From: Adiantum capillus-veneris
Lineage: Eukaryota > Streptophyta > Polypodiopsida > Polypodiales > Pteridaceae
Assembly: GCA_014529385.2 (NCBI GenBank)
Contig: CM043953.1
Location: 87,196,342-87,260,341 of the forward strand
Length of the DNA: 64,000 nt
Reading direction: 5' to 3'
Below, one piece after another: positions 43,845 to 58,010 of this stretch; within the stretch, counting starts at the first letter, position 1, and the number at the start of each line of letters is the position of its first letter. The notes beneath the pieces are model-generated. The model was not told the DNA's origin. It searched no databases and saw only the letters and a list, made by a program, of their open reading frames with translations. The translations under genes were made by a program, and so were the position numbers.

Positions 43845-44044
43845 GTGCGTGTCTCTCTTTTCAAAACAAAAACCCTTCTTTTGGAAGTTTTAATAATTCT
43901 TCAAGAAAACCTAGAGTCATGTCCACACAACAATGAAATGCATATGATCAATATGCTCAAAAAGGGGCTATGTAGTATACCTCGTTGGGCAAGCACAAAA
44001 AATGGATTATTATTTGTTTCCTAAAAACCAAAGACAAATATATA

Positions 44045-44086
44045 CAGCTATTGGGGCACAGCTATTGGGGCACAGCTATTGGGGCA
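44045..44086 (+). repeat. 14-bp x 3 tandem repeat
   Basis: CAGCTATTGGGGCA repeated three times without change. Confidence 0.95.
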
Positions 44087-44134
44087 CACTATGAATGTGA
44101 AAAGATCACCACAAAACATCACCTGTTGTCCTTA

Positions 44135-44570
44135 TCAACCTTCCCAAAGAGTGTCCTTTGATAACCTCAATTGTCTAAGAGATTGATTCCGTAGCCGAGC
44201 CCAAAGTTTTGTGAGTCCACTCCTTGAATTCTTGTAGACATTCCACAAACCTTGTATTTGCAGAACTGATGGCACCCACTCGTGGGCGGCCTTATGAGTA
44301 GCCTCAGGATCCTTAACATTGCCTTTTTGAGCAGTATCCTTGCTTTGCTTGCAGAACTCGATGATGTTCTTGCGAGTTTTCTTGAAGGTAATTTCACGAG
44401 CAACAATGCCACAAATATTATTTATGTAGCTTTGTTGCATTCTAGTATGTAAGGCTCATCTTTGTCTCTCTTGCGGACCATGGGGACAAGCAGATGTAGT
44501 AAGTAATTCAACTTTTGTCGGATAGATCTTTGAGGTCTCTTGGGATAGTTTCCCACGACATTAAAAATTC
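44135..44570 (-). pseudogene. unidentified coding-like fragment
   Basis: The minus-strand frame from about 44570 (RIFNVVGNYPKRPQRSIRQK, then LVPMVRKRDKDEPYILECNK) stops near 44440. It is continued in another frame by NNICGIVAREITFKKTRKNI and EATHKAAHEWVPSVLQIQGL down to 44135. The composition is that of a real, basic protein, with one frameshift. I do not recognise the family; it could be an element gag-like protein or a host exon remnant. It starts beside a TTC/CT microsatellite. Confidence 0.3.
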
Positions 44571-44572
44571 TC

Positions 44573-44609
44573 TTCTTCTTCTTCTTCTTCTTCTTCTTCT
44601 TCTTCTTCT

Positions 44610-44666
<57 letters not shown>
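44573..44666 (+). repeat. (TTC)n then (CT)n
   Basis: TTC repeat to about 44614, then CT to 44666. Confidence 0.95.
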
Positions 44667-44671
<5 letters not shown>

Positions 44672-44908
44672 AACCATTGAAATTGTTAAATCTTGGCTAG
44701 ATTTTGAGCTTTCCTTGAAGGAAATCAAGAAACTTGCACAAGTTTTAGTGTAAATACCTATTAAAGCTTCAAACGATAGAATTTCATGTTTGCCCCTTTT
44801 TTTTGGTTCGGGAAAATGCATTTTTCTAGCCTTGCTAGTCTCTCTTTTTTTCAAAACAAAAAAAAAACTAGTTTTGAAAGGTTCTGTTTTGCTCTGTAGC
44901 GCATGGGT

Positions 44909-45488
<580 letters not shown>

Positions 45489-45633
45489 CTTTTTTTTTTC
45501 GAGAAAAAGATCCTTCTATTAGTTAATGAAAACTGCCCATAGGGCTACATCCACCTCTGCGAGAGAGGGCTACAACAAGCATGATGGGGAGACTCTCCCA
45601 ATGAAAAAACAGCATATATACAATGAGGCTAAA

Positions 45634-46338
45634 TCAAGAGATGGGAGGAGGGAAGAGCCACGCAGGTGGACAGTAGTGCCATCTGAGCACCCCCTGGACT
45701 ATGGTGTAGAAAGGCCCAGGGTGCCAGAGTCGAAGAAAAGCCTCGCGGCGCTCCCGCATGCGGTCGGAGCTGCCCTGTAGTCCCTCAAGCTGTCCTCTGA
45801 GAGTATGGATCAGCTCTAGCCAAAAGTCACGAACAATCTCTGCTGGTGGCACAGGACGAGCCTCAAAGATGCGAAAACAGCGGGCCCGCCAGATGAACCA
45901 GAGAGCTAGGCCGCTGATGAGCTCCCAACACTCCTCTCTCTCACTGCACCACTCCTGTGGAGTAATCTCTGTAGCAGGCTGGAGTGTAGGTCGCCCCCCC
46001 TGTATCACTATCATCCTGCTGGTGGAAGATAGCTCAAACTGAAGTGCTGGGCCCGTGAGGGTGGACCAAGCCGCTGCCCCCCAAGTGTACTGTTGAGCCG
46101 TGGAGAGGGCAGGCATCAGCCGAAGAACACGTAGCCACACCTGTTGGGCCGAGGGACATTCCCAAAGACAGTGACGCTGACTCTCCACCAACTGGTCACA
46201 GGCTGCACATGCGGCCGAGAGACCACTATGCACAAGCCAGCTCCCTACTGATGTGGCTTTGTGTGCAACCAGCCACTGGAACAAGGTGACTCGCCTCGGC
46301 TGTCTGGAGTCCCACAGCCTCTGCCAAAAAGCTGCCAA
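45634..46338 (-). pseudogene. LINE-C ORF2, zf-RVT domain and C-terminus
   Basis: VTLFQWLVAHKATSVGSWLV, then CAACDQLVESQRHCLWECPS, which is the zf-RVT zinc-binding region of plant L1 ORF2 (C-x2-C...H-C...C). LALWFIWRARCFRIFEARPV follows, the conserved C-terminal helix seen in many plant copies. The frame ends at 45634, about 145 bases before the poly(A). Confidence 0.9.
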
Positions 46339-46515
46339 GAACTCGACTGTGAGGCCCTCCTCCTGCCAATGACGTGCTGCAGCGGGGCGAGCCTCTCTCT
46401 GTGCTGCAAGTATATGACGTCCAAGCCGAACAGTGTACTGAAAGAAGGAGACTCCTGGGCAGTCGACAGAAGAGAAGGGGTCCCTCCATAGCCACTCACC
46501 AGGATCCCAATGTAC

Positions 46516-47013
46516 TCATGCCAGTGGACAACACTCCCAAGCCCATAGCCTCCAGTGTCCAGTCTCAAGAGCTGCTGGGTCAGGGTCTATGACGCAAGTC
46601 CTCCCACGGATGCCCACAACTCGGATCCTCTGGAAACAGCACTCTGCTACATGCGGGGCCTCTACTGCAACTCGCTGTAATCGTCCCCCATCCTGAAGCT
46701 CGAAGAACAGGGCTGGGACAGTCTCTGAGCAAGCCCTGACTGAAATGAGAACCTCCAGTCGTGTGAAGGCTCCCATCCACCGGGGTGCTTCAGGCTCGAG
46801 AGGCGTGAGCCACTCAGCTCGAACTGACTCTGAGATGTCCTGACACATGCTCTGCACCCCTCTCATGCCCTGTAGCTGGACAGCCTGCACCTCCTCTGAC
46901 AAACCTGTGAACTCTAGCCAGTCACCTAGAGAGCGCGCTAGACCTGCCGCCATGGGACCCCAAGAAACATGAGGCCGACTCCCAACCAAGTGGCCTCTCT
47001 GAGTGCTAACCAT
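46516..47013 (-). pseudogene. LINE-C ORF2, linker region
   Basis: A frameshifted continuation of 165 codons between RT and the zinc domain (PHVSWGPMAAGLARSLGDWL, then GAFTRLEVLISVRA). Plant L1 ORF2 has a linker of similar size here. Confidence 0.7.
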
Positions 47014-47061
47014 GGGGTTCCAGACGAGGGGCTGCCGTAGACGCTCCTCCGTGCACGTCGG

Positions 47062-48056
47062 CTATCTCTGCTCTAGGCCACGCCGTAAGAGCTCCCAAGA
47101 TCGAAGCAAACTCACAGCAAATCTGTCCTCCAGTCTCCTGCTTAAACCAACTCGGCGCAGCTCTGAAAAGATCCATCTGGTCGAAGGTTGCCAAGGGCCT
47201 CCTGACTGAGGCACCCTGGCACGAAGCCTCTGCAACAAGAATTCCTTCCAGGGCTCCTCGCCTGGAAGAAGTCCTCTGACGACAAACTTCCCAAGAAGGG
47301 CTCTGCTCTGCTGTGCAGGATCAATGATCCCAAGCCCTCCCTGAGAACAAGGAAGTGTGATGACCGACCAAGCCACCTTGGCTCGGGCAATCTGAGTATC
47401 GCGACCTGACCAAAGGAAGTTCCTGATCAGCCTCTCTACCTGGCTGATACAAGAACTCGAGAAGATCCAGCAAGAAGTGATGTACCACATAGTCGCCAAC
47501 AACACCTGGTTGGCAACTACTACTCTACCAGCCAGTGAAAGTCGTGCTGAGCTCCAATGTAACAGCTTTCTCCTGATGGACAGGAGAAGAGGAGCAATCT
47601 GATGCTCGGGGGACAAGTCCAGACCAACCTGACAACCCAAGTACCGAACTGCAGTCCCTGGAGGAATCCACCTGAAACCCTCTCCTGGCATCCAATCTGG
47701 CACAGGAGCACTGCCAACCGAGAAAGCCACTGTCTTTCTCCAGTTGATCAATGCGCCCGATGCACAGCAGAAGGTCTCCAAAGCCTGATCACATCTATGT
47801 AGATTGGCCTCCTGGCCCTCTAAGTACAAGTCTGAGTCGTCAGCAAACTCAGCGTCCAGAAGCTCATCTCCCCGTATATGGAGTGCTAAGCCTCTCAAAC
47901 CAACCTGCTGTGACACCAAAAATCTGCTCATCGCATCCGCATAGAACAGAAAGAGAAAAGGGGCATGAGGACAGCCCTATCTGACCGAACGTGTGAGCAG
48001 GAAGCGCTCACCTCTACCTCCTGCCAACAGCACCTGACTGTGAGCCTGTCTGTACA
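47062..48056 (-). pseudogene. LINE-C ORF2, reverse transcriptase remainder
   Basis: Reads from the truncation point: a TAG sits inside the R-Q-G-C-P block (at about 47974, Q to stop), then APFLFLFYADAMSRFLVSQQ. DAEFADDSDLYLEGQ follows (F-A-D-D catalytic motif, versus the usual Y/F-A-D-D), then GALINWRKTVAFSVG, VRYLGCQVGLDL (thumb) and RNFLWSGRD with KVAWSVITLPCSQGGLGI. These last two blocks are characteristic of plant L1-type ORF2. Confidence 0.9.
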
Positions 48057-48967
48057 AATCATGCTATATGATTACATGCTATTTTTTAGAGCTATATTAT
48101 AGGGTAAAGAGACCGTGATAATTATGCCAAGGTTATAAAATTAGTAAAGATATTTATCTAGGTCAAATTACACCATTTTTAGCTAAAAATTAAAGAGGGA
48201 AATTAGTAAATCATGCTATATGATTACATGTTATTTATCAGAGCTATATTATAGGGTAAAGAGACCGTGATAATTATGCCAATGTTAGAAACGTAGTATA
48301 GATATTTATCTAAGTCAAATTACACTATTTTTAGCTAAAAATTAAAGAAGGAAATTAGTAAATCATGCTATATGATTACATGCTATTTATCAAAGCTATA
48401 TTATAGGGTAAAGAGGCCGTGATAATTATGACAATGTTAGAAAAGTAGTATAGATATTTATCTAAGTCAAATTACACTATTTTTAGCTAAAAACTAAAGA
48501 GGGAAATTAGTAAATCATGTTATATGATTATATGCTATTTATCAGAGCTATATTATAGGGTAAAGAGGCGGTTATAATTATGACAAGGTTAGAAAAGTAG
48601 TATAGATATTTATCTAAGTGAAATTACACTATTTTTAGCTAAAAACTAAAGAGAGAAATTAGTAGATCATGCTATATGATTACATGCTATTTATCAAAGC
48701 TATATTATAGGGTAAAGAGGTTGTGATAATTATGCCAAGGTTAGAAACGTAGTATAGATATTTATCTAAGTCAAAATATACTAATTTTGGTGGGAATCTC
48801 AAGCAAGAAATTAGTAAATCATGCTATATGATTACATTCTATTTATCAAAGCTAGCTTACATAATAAAGAGGCCGTGATAAATATTTCAAGGTTAAAAAA
48901 GTAGTATAAGTATTTATTTAAGTCAAATTATCCTAATTTTAGCTAAAAATTGAAGATGGAAATTATA
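48056..48967 (+). repeat. 152-bp tandem repeat, six copies
   Basis: AT-rich units starting AAATCATGCTATATGATTAC at about 48057, 48208, 48360, 48512, 48664 and 48816. Shared inner words are TATTATAGGGTAAAGAG, GATAATTATG and CACTATTTTTAGCTAAAAA. The last unit is the most diverged. Unit length is nearly constant (151-152 bp). Confidence 0.95.
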
Positions 48968-50771
48968 TAACTAAGCTGGAAAATAATAAGATAATTACCA
49001 GAGGTCAAAAATATCCTTATCTATTGGTGATAATTATGCCATAGTTAATTAGTGAGGTTAGTAAATTATAATTGACCAAAAATCTTATTTTTAGCAATTG
49101 ATTAATTAAAATAAATAAACTTTGTGGTTAAAAGTTTTTATAAAAATTATAGTAAGTGCAAACCTATGATATCAAATTAAGGAAATGAAATCTTTAAGAG
49201 AAATTAAATACAATAAATATTAAGCCCAAAATAAGTAGATTATTAGCTTAAAAGTTGATGGGAAAATTAGGAAAAAGATATAGAAAATTATAAGAAAGTT
49301 AGGAGAGCTTAGAAAAACCTTAGGGAAGCGGTGGAAAAAGTTATGATGCTTATATAGACAAATAAGAAATTACTAGGTCAAGAATTTACCAATTAAGACT
49401 ATAAAAATAACTTTGGATGGGTTACGGTTAAATACAAAGGTTAAGTCTAGATTTTGAACTATTTACCTAATAATTAAACATCCTTTTTATAAGGATAAGA
49501 AGTTATGATATCAAAAAGGACCCGAGCAAATCCTACATCTGATGATGAGGACGTAGCTCCAAAACGAACTAGAGCATCGCATGACGACGAAGCCGGGCCT
49601 AGTAGTAGGCCTACGGGGGAGAGTCTTCAGGCACCAGCGCAACAACAGATGACCAATCAATCCCAGGTGGGTTTCCCATTATTCAATTAAGTCTTTAATT
49701 AGTTTAAATTCTTTTATAAGTTAGCATTACATACGTAAGAATGATAAACTGGCTGAAAACGGAAGGTAACTTCCAGCGTGCATTTGTTTATAATGTAGGA
49801 AAGAATTGTGTGGGTTAAAACTAGTTGAATTAGGAAAGATATGTTTAATCATCCTTAAGACAGCTTGTCTCAAGACACCTCCGACTCCTTGATATAAATT
49901 GATGATAATGATTGGCTTTCTAGCCACGGTTAAGTCGGTTACCCCCATGAACGATGAGTTTCTACTCCATGTCATGTCTTGATGTTTCTACATAAGTTAG
50001 GATACCGTTTTTTTATCCCAGGGGAGCCGCCCGGTTGTATGGGAAACTGGTTTGGTGTATGGGCACCTGGAACCTTGGGTGGGGGTTTATCCACTCCGGA
50101 TTTGAATAAGGAATGGGTGCCGTTTTTCACCCTTAGGTGGTCTTGAGACAAGAAGAGTACTGGTCATGGTTATTATGGACAATGTTTTGATTGACAGTAC
50201 CTTGTGTTAAGTTTAAAGATGTCTGTTTTCTAAAAGAATGCTTTCAATACTATCTTCAAGGAATTACTGTGATGGAACGTTAAAAGAGACCATTATTTTA
50301 AATATTAAAACAATGTATAATAAGATAAATGAATCTTGTGTGAGTGCGGGGTGGTAAGTGGGGATTGACTAAGGTTGTCAATCATGGACGGGTGGACCTG
50401 ATTAGTCAGGTAACTATCCATCCCTGCGCACTAAAACATTTAGAAAACTTCTTGAATCGGAAGAGGAATCTACCAACGGCTGTGCCCTCACATATGTTAG
50501 GGGGAAAAAAGCGTTGGCTAAGGAAACCATAATCTGAATGATGAAGTTATAGGGCCGGAATAAGAATTTTTTTTGTAGGCCGTTTGAATACATTGTCCTG
50601 TTTTCGCTGCGTGACAGGACTAGGTCTTCTTCTAAGGCTATAGACCCAAGCCATTGTCAATGGCAAAGGTTTATTCCTTGGATTTTTCTTGTCTAGAGAC
50701 TCCAATTTTTATAAGGCCTAGAGACCTGTCAAGGATCCCATCCCGATCACGGTATAGGCGGGTTGGGGATC
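48968..50771. other. unassigned sequence, one short ORF and one inverted repeat
   Basis: AT-rich to about 49500. The frame 49505-49690 (61 codons) begins MISKRTRANPTSDDEDVAPK and repeats the word KRTRA, followed by GPSSRP. A possible splice donor (CCCAG/GTGGGT) lies near 49666. It could be an exon or gag N-terminus; I do not recognise it. A near-perfect inverted repeat of 17-18 bp occurs at 49864-49880 and 50135-50152. Confidence 0.35.
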
Positions 50772-51125
50772 TTACAACAAAAGGTCGGCAATGTTATTCT
50801 TTATTCCTGGGACATATTCGTAAGTGATGTCCAAATGACTCGGCTTATAATCCCAGTGATAGATCCTGGCATTGCCTACTTTTCCTGCATTTTTTTCTTT
50901 AAGAAATTTATCAAAGTGCTTTAAATCACTTCGTAGGATGAAAGCATGTCCGACTAGAAATAGTTGAAAAGCTAATACAGTGTTGACACCAGCAAGTAGT
51001 TCTTTCTGAATAGAGTGATACCGGGTTTCTGCATCACTAAATCTGTCTGATGCCCATCGGCAAATAATAGGATCTTCATTGTCAATTTCACAAAGTATCC
51101 CTCCCCAGGCTTCTTCGAAAGCATC
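50772..51125 (-). pseudogene. RNase H fragment, pararetrovirus-like
   Basis: An open frame of about 118 codons on the minus strand without a start, cut off at 51125 by a microsatellite and ending at TAA 50774. It shows EEAWGGILCE (around the first catalytic Asp), AETRYHSIQKELLA (catalytic Glu), ILRSDLKHFDKFLKEKN (third catalytic Asp) and NNIADLLL at the end (N-x-x-A-D). The block wording, especially H-S-x-x-K-E-L-L-A and D-x-K-H-F, is closer to the RNase H of plant pararetroviruses (Caulimoviridae) than to the Gypsy element in this window. A Ty3/Gypsy origin cannot be excluded. No coat, movement or protease sequence is visible beside it. Confidence 0.5.
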
Positions 51126-51255
51126 TCTATATATATATATTTATTTATTTATTTATTTATTTATATACATATATATGTATATGTATATGCATACACACAC
51201 ACACACATGTATATATATACACATATACATATATATGTGTATATATGTATATATA

Positions 51256-51292
<37 letters not shown>
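51126..51292 (+). repeat. composite TA/TTTA/CA/TG microsatellite
   Basis: TA, TTTA, ACAC, TATATG and GT repeats in series; it truncates the RNase H fragment. Confidence 0.95.
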
Positions 51293-54131
<2,839 letters not shown>

Positions 54132-54136
54132 ATCCT
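54132..54136. other. target-site duplication (left), ATCCT
   Basis: ATCCT directly before the TG that ends the Copia element on the minus strand; repeated at 59238-59242. Confidence 0.65.
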
Positions 54137-54267
54137 TGAAGGAGTACGAGCGGAAGTGCGACACGAGAGAGAGTGCGAGAAGAAGAGCACGATGATATGG
54201 TGAACTCGCTCTACTGTAATGTGTAGAGCATAAAGAGTTCTTATTAGGTTTTTACAAAAGAATATGT
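54137..54267 (-). repeat. 3' LTR remnant of the Copia element
   Basis: Matches the 5' LTR from TGTACACATATTC through CTCTACACATTACAGTAGAG to the CGCACTTC word, then ends in a divergent 11 bases (GTACTCCTTCA). It lacks the TGTTGGGG start. Confidence 0.8.
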
Positions 54268-57200
54268 GTACAGATTCCCAAATCTGTTACTAGTCGATTA
54301 AGCCAAATTGATTCTTTGCATGCCTCTGATGCTGCAACATATTCAACCTCTGTAGTAGACTGAGTAACACAATCTCGTAATCTAGAACACCATGATACTG
54401 CTCCACCAGCCAATGTAAAGACATACCCTGACGTAGACCTTCGGTTGTCTAAGTCACCTGCATAATCTGAGTCTGTAAAGCCCTTTACACTTAGCTCCTG
54501 ACTCCCATAGCATATACGCATACTCTTTGTACCTTTCAGGTATCTCAATATTCCTTTCACTGCCTCTCAATGTTTTTTGCCTGGGTTTGACATGTATCGA
54601 CTTACTACTCCCACTGCAAATGCAATGTCTAGGCGAGTAGCAATCATTGCATACATCAAACTACCCACTGCAGACGCATATGGAATCTTATCCATTTCAG
54701 CCTGTTCTTCCTCAGACACAAGACAATCTTGTTTGCTAAGTTTCACATATGGTGGCAATGGAACACTCAGTGCCTTTCCCTTCTCCATATTGAAACGTTG
54801 CAAAACCTTGTCAATATACTCTGTTTGAGATAACCAAATCAACTTCTTTGATCTGTCTCTCTCAATGCGCATACCAAGTATATGACTTGCCTCACCCATG
54901 TCTTTCATGTCAAACGATTTTGCCATCTTTGAATTCAAAGCTGAAATTTCTTCCAAGTGCTTGCCAACAATCAACATGTCATCCACATACAAAATAAGGA
55001 TCAGCCAACTGCCATCCTTAGCCTTCTTTGTATATAGACAGTGATCGAAGTCACTACGTTTGTAGCCTTGAGAAAGCATAAACTTGTGGAATTTATGGTA
55101 CCATGCCCTCGGTGATTGTTTTAAGCCATAAAGACTCTTTAACAACTGGCATACCAAATCTTCCTTGCCTTTCTCAACAAACCCTTCTGGCTGCTGCATG
55201 TAACTTTCCACATCTAAATCACCATGCAAGAACGTTGTCTTGACATCCATTCGGTGCAACACCAAATCTAATATGGCAACCAATGCAAGAAAGCATCTCA
55301 ATGTAGTCATCTTGACCACCGGAGAGAAGACTTCATCAAAATAAATGCCTTGTTCTTGCTTAAAGCCCTTGGCAACAAGCCTTGCTTTGTACTTTGGCTG
55401 ACTATCATGAGCGGGGATCTTATACCTGTAAACCCATTTACAAGGTAGAGCCTTTTTTCCCTGTGGTAATTTAACTAGCTTCCATGTCTGGTTTTTATGC
55501 AGAGCTGTCATCTCTGACTGCATGGCCAATTGCCAATTCCCGGAGTCCTTCATTTGCACTGCTTCCTTGTAACATGAAGGCTCATTGCAATCAGTCAACA
55601 TGACATAGTTCATAGATGGAACAAACCTATCAGGAGGTCGCGTGATACGTCCAGATCTACGCACAATAGGTGGCTCAGGCTCAGCCACAACCTGTGGTTC
55701 CACTCTATCCCGTCCTTGCTCCTCTTGAGCCTTGACATTTTGTCTTGCACGTGCAGGTCCATCTTCTTGGAAGACAACTCTTCTAATCTCCTCAACCCTC
55801 TCTGGTTTAGAATGATATTTGGCTTCATTAAAGTGAACATCATTGCTGCGGATAATCTTTCTGGATTCGGGATCCCAAAGTCTGTACCCCATCTCACCAG
55901 AATTACCATAGCCTAGAAAGATGCACTTTCTACTCTTTGGCTCAAGTTTGTTCCTAAATTCCTTTGGAACGTGAGTATATGCCTCACAGCCAAAGACTCT
56001 GAGATGCTTGTATGAGGGCATTTTGCCTGACCATACCATCTCTGGCACTAAATCCTTCTGCAAAACCTTGCTAGGAGATCTATTTATAAGATGAACAGCT
56101 GTTGATACAGCTTCAGCCCAAAACCCATTTGGCAGTTGTGCATTAGACAACATACTTCTGACCTTCTCTTGTATGGTCCTATTCATCCTCTCAGCAACAC
56201 CATTTTGAGGAGGATTGTAAGGAGCAGTAAGCTCACGTTTTATACCTTTTGACTCACAAAAATCCTGAAAGGCCTTTGAAACATACTCTCCACCATTGTC
56301 AGTGCGTAAGCATTTAAGCTTCTTGCCACTCTGATTCTCCACAAGTGTCACAAACGTTTTGAAAACACCAAACGCTTCATCCTTGTGCTTGAGAAAGTAA
56401 ACCCATACTTTCCTCGAGTAATCATCTATAAATGTCATAAAGTAAGAAGCTCCCCCTAGAGATAGGTTAGGCATAGGTCCACACAAATCACTATGAACAA
56501 GTGCCAACCGTGTATCTCTTCTACTGCTTCTATGCTTATGTGGCTGCTGTGTTTGCTTACCATACAAACAATGTTCACAGAATTCAAAATCATTAAATGA
56601 AAAGCCAGGCAAATAACCAGAACGAGACAAGATTTCCATTCCCTTCTTGGACATATGTCCTAACCGGCTATGCCACAAAGAAACGTTCGGCTGCTCGGTT
56701 ACATTGATTACATTTTTAGAGACATTTGATACATAAATCATGTAAAGTCCTCCAGACTTTACTCCATGTGCTACTGTCATCAAACCCTTGGATATCTTCC
56801 ACATGTTCTGTCCAAAAGTGGTGACGTAGCCAGCATCATCAAGTAAACTTGTGTTGATCAAGCTCTTTGTAATTGCGGGAACATGTCTCACATTCTTCAG
56901 CGTGAAAGAAGAGCCATTCTGAAACTTCAATTGAACATCTCCAACACCTAAGATCTCACATGTCTGCCCATTGCCTAGCCGAACGTGATCTTTAGTGGTC
57001 ACATAAGAGGTAAACCACTCCTTGTTTGGAGACACATGAAGTGATGCCCCTGAGTCTATAATCCAGCCACTCAGTGCATTTCCATCAGATGCTGTAAGAA
57101 GAGCTGAGTCCATTATATTCTCCAAGAAGTAGATGTCTCCTGACACTAGACTGTCATCCTCTGCAACAGTGTTTGTCACATTTATTTCTTGAATCTTCAC

Positions 57201-58010
57201 TGAGGACTTGTTCTTCTCACCATGGTCTTCAGCTTTCTCTTTGCCTTTTTCTGCTTTCCATTCTCTGCAGTCTCTTTTCATGTGACCCTTCTTGCCACAA
57301 TGGTAGCATTCTATGTCACTCTTGCCTTTAGCACTGCGGGACTTGCTACGAGACTGATTCCTCTTTCCACCTTTGTACTTTTCTTTGTTCCTTCCCCTGA
57401 CAACTAAGGTTGTTTCTTTGCCTTTGTCCATTGTCTTTCTATTGGTTTCTTCAGTAAGCAGACTGCCTTCTACACCTGCTATGTTCAAACCATCTGGAGG
57501 TGCAGAATTACTCAAAGCTGTGCGAAAAGTGTCCCAACTTTCCGGCAATGTGATCAACAGGAACATAGCTCCAACAGGTTCATCAAACTTGACACGATGA
57601 GCTGACAACTGACTGTAGATGGTGTTGAATTCATTCAGATGATTGGACATAGGTGTCCCTTCTTTCATCTTCAAGTCAACAAGCTTCTTAAGCCAGTATA
57701 CCTGTGAAGCTGCACTCTGCTTCTCATAAAGATCACTCAGCTTTGTCCATGCTTCATAAGCCGACATCTCGTCTGCTACATTGAAGTAAACGCTTTCTGC
57801 CAAAGTCAGCATAATGGTAGAAAGTGCCAATTCATCCATTTCGCTCCATTCATCTTCGTCCATATCTTGTGGTTTTATCCCCTTGAGCTTTATAGGTTTT
57901 ATCTGCTTCTTTTGTACCAACACGTGCCAAATCTGCTTCTTCCACAATGGGAAATTGGTTTCATCCAGCTTCTTGATATTGTAAAGAGCAGTGTCCTTTG
58001 ATCCAGCCAT
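54252..58010 (-). CDS. Copia Gag-Pol polyprotein (one in-frame TGA, 3' truncated)
   Basis: From ATG 58010, 1,147 codons to TGA 54567. The same frame then continues to 54252, so the TGA replaces a Trp codon (K-K-H-W). Gag is at residues 1-230; the CCHC knuckle CYHCGKKGHMKRDC is at about 235. The protease active site IIDSGASLHVSP is at about 317. The integrase zinc site has H447, H452, C478 and C481, with catalytic D508, D571 and E607 (35 residues between the last two). RT has KARLVAKGFKQEQG and the catalytic YVDD at about 1008. RNase H starts KGFTDSDYAGDLDNRRSTSG and breaks off at VTDLGI, where LTR sequence is fused on. It produces all proteins for reverse transcription and integration. It is the best-preserved frame in the window, but is inactivated by the RNase H loss. 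Confidence 0.95.

Larger units (their letters stand above)
45489..48056 (-). mobile_element. plant L1-type LINE (family C), 5'-truncated
   Basis: A minus-strand, GC-rich non-LTR element. It begins at about 48056 inside the RT domain and ends in poly(A), seen as a T run at 45490-45499 on the + strand. The order of RT remainder, linker and zf-RVT domain is that of plant L1 ORF2. It lacks the endonuclease and the RT fingers through 5' truncation. Its 5' end abuts a 152-bp tandem array. I could not find a clear target duplication. Confidence 0.85.

Noticed and set aside
46261-46592. Plus-strand open frames opposite LINE-C
   Set aside because: They are shadows of the minus-strand ORF2 in GC-rich DNA.
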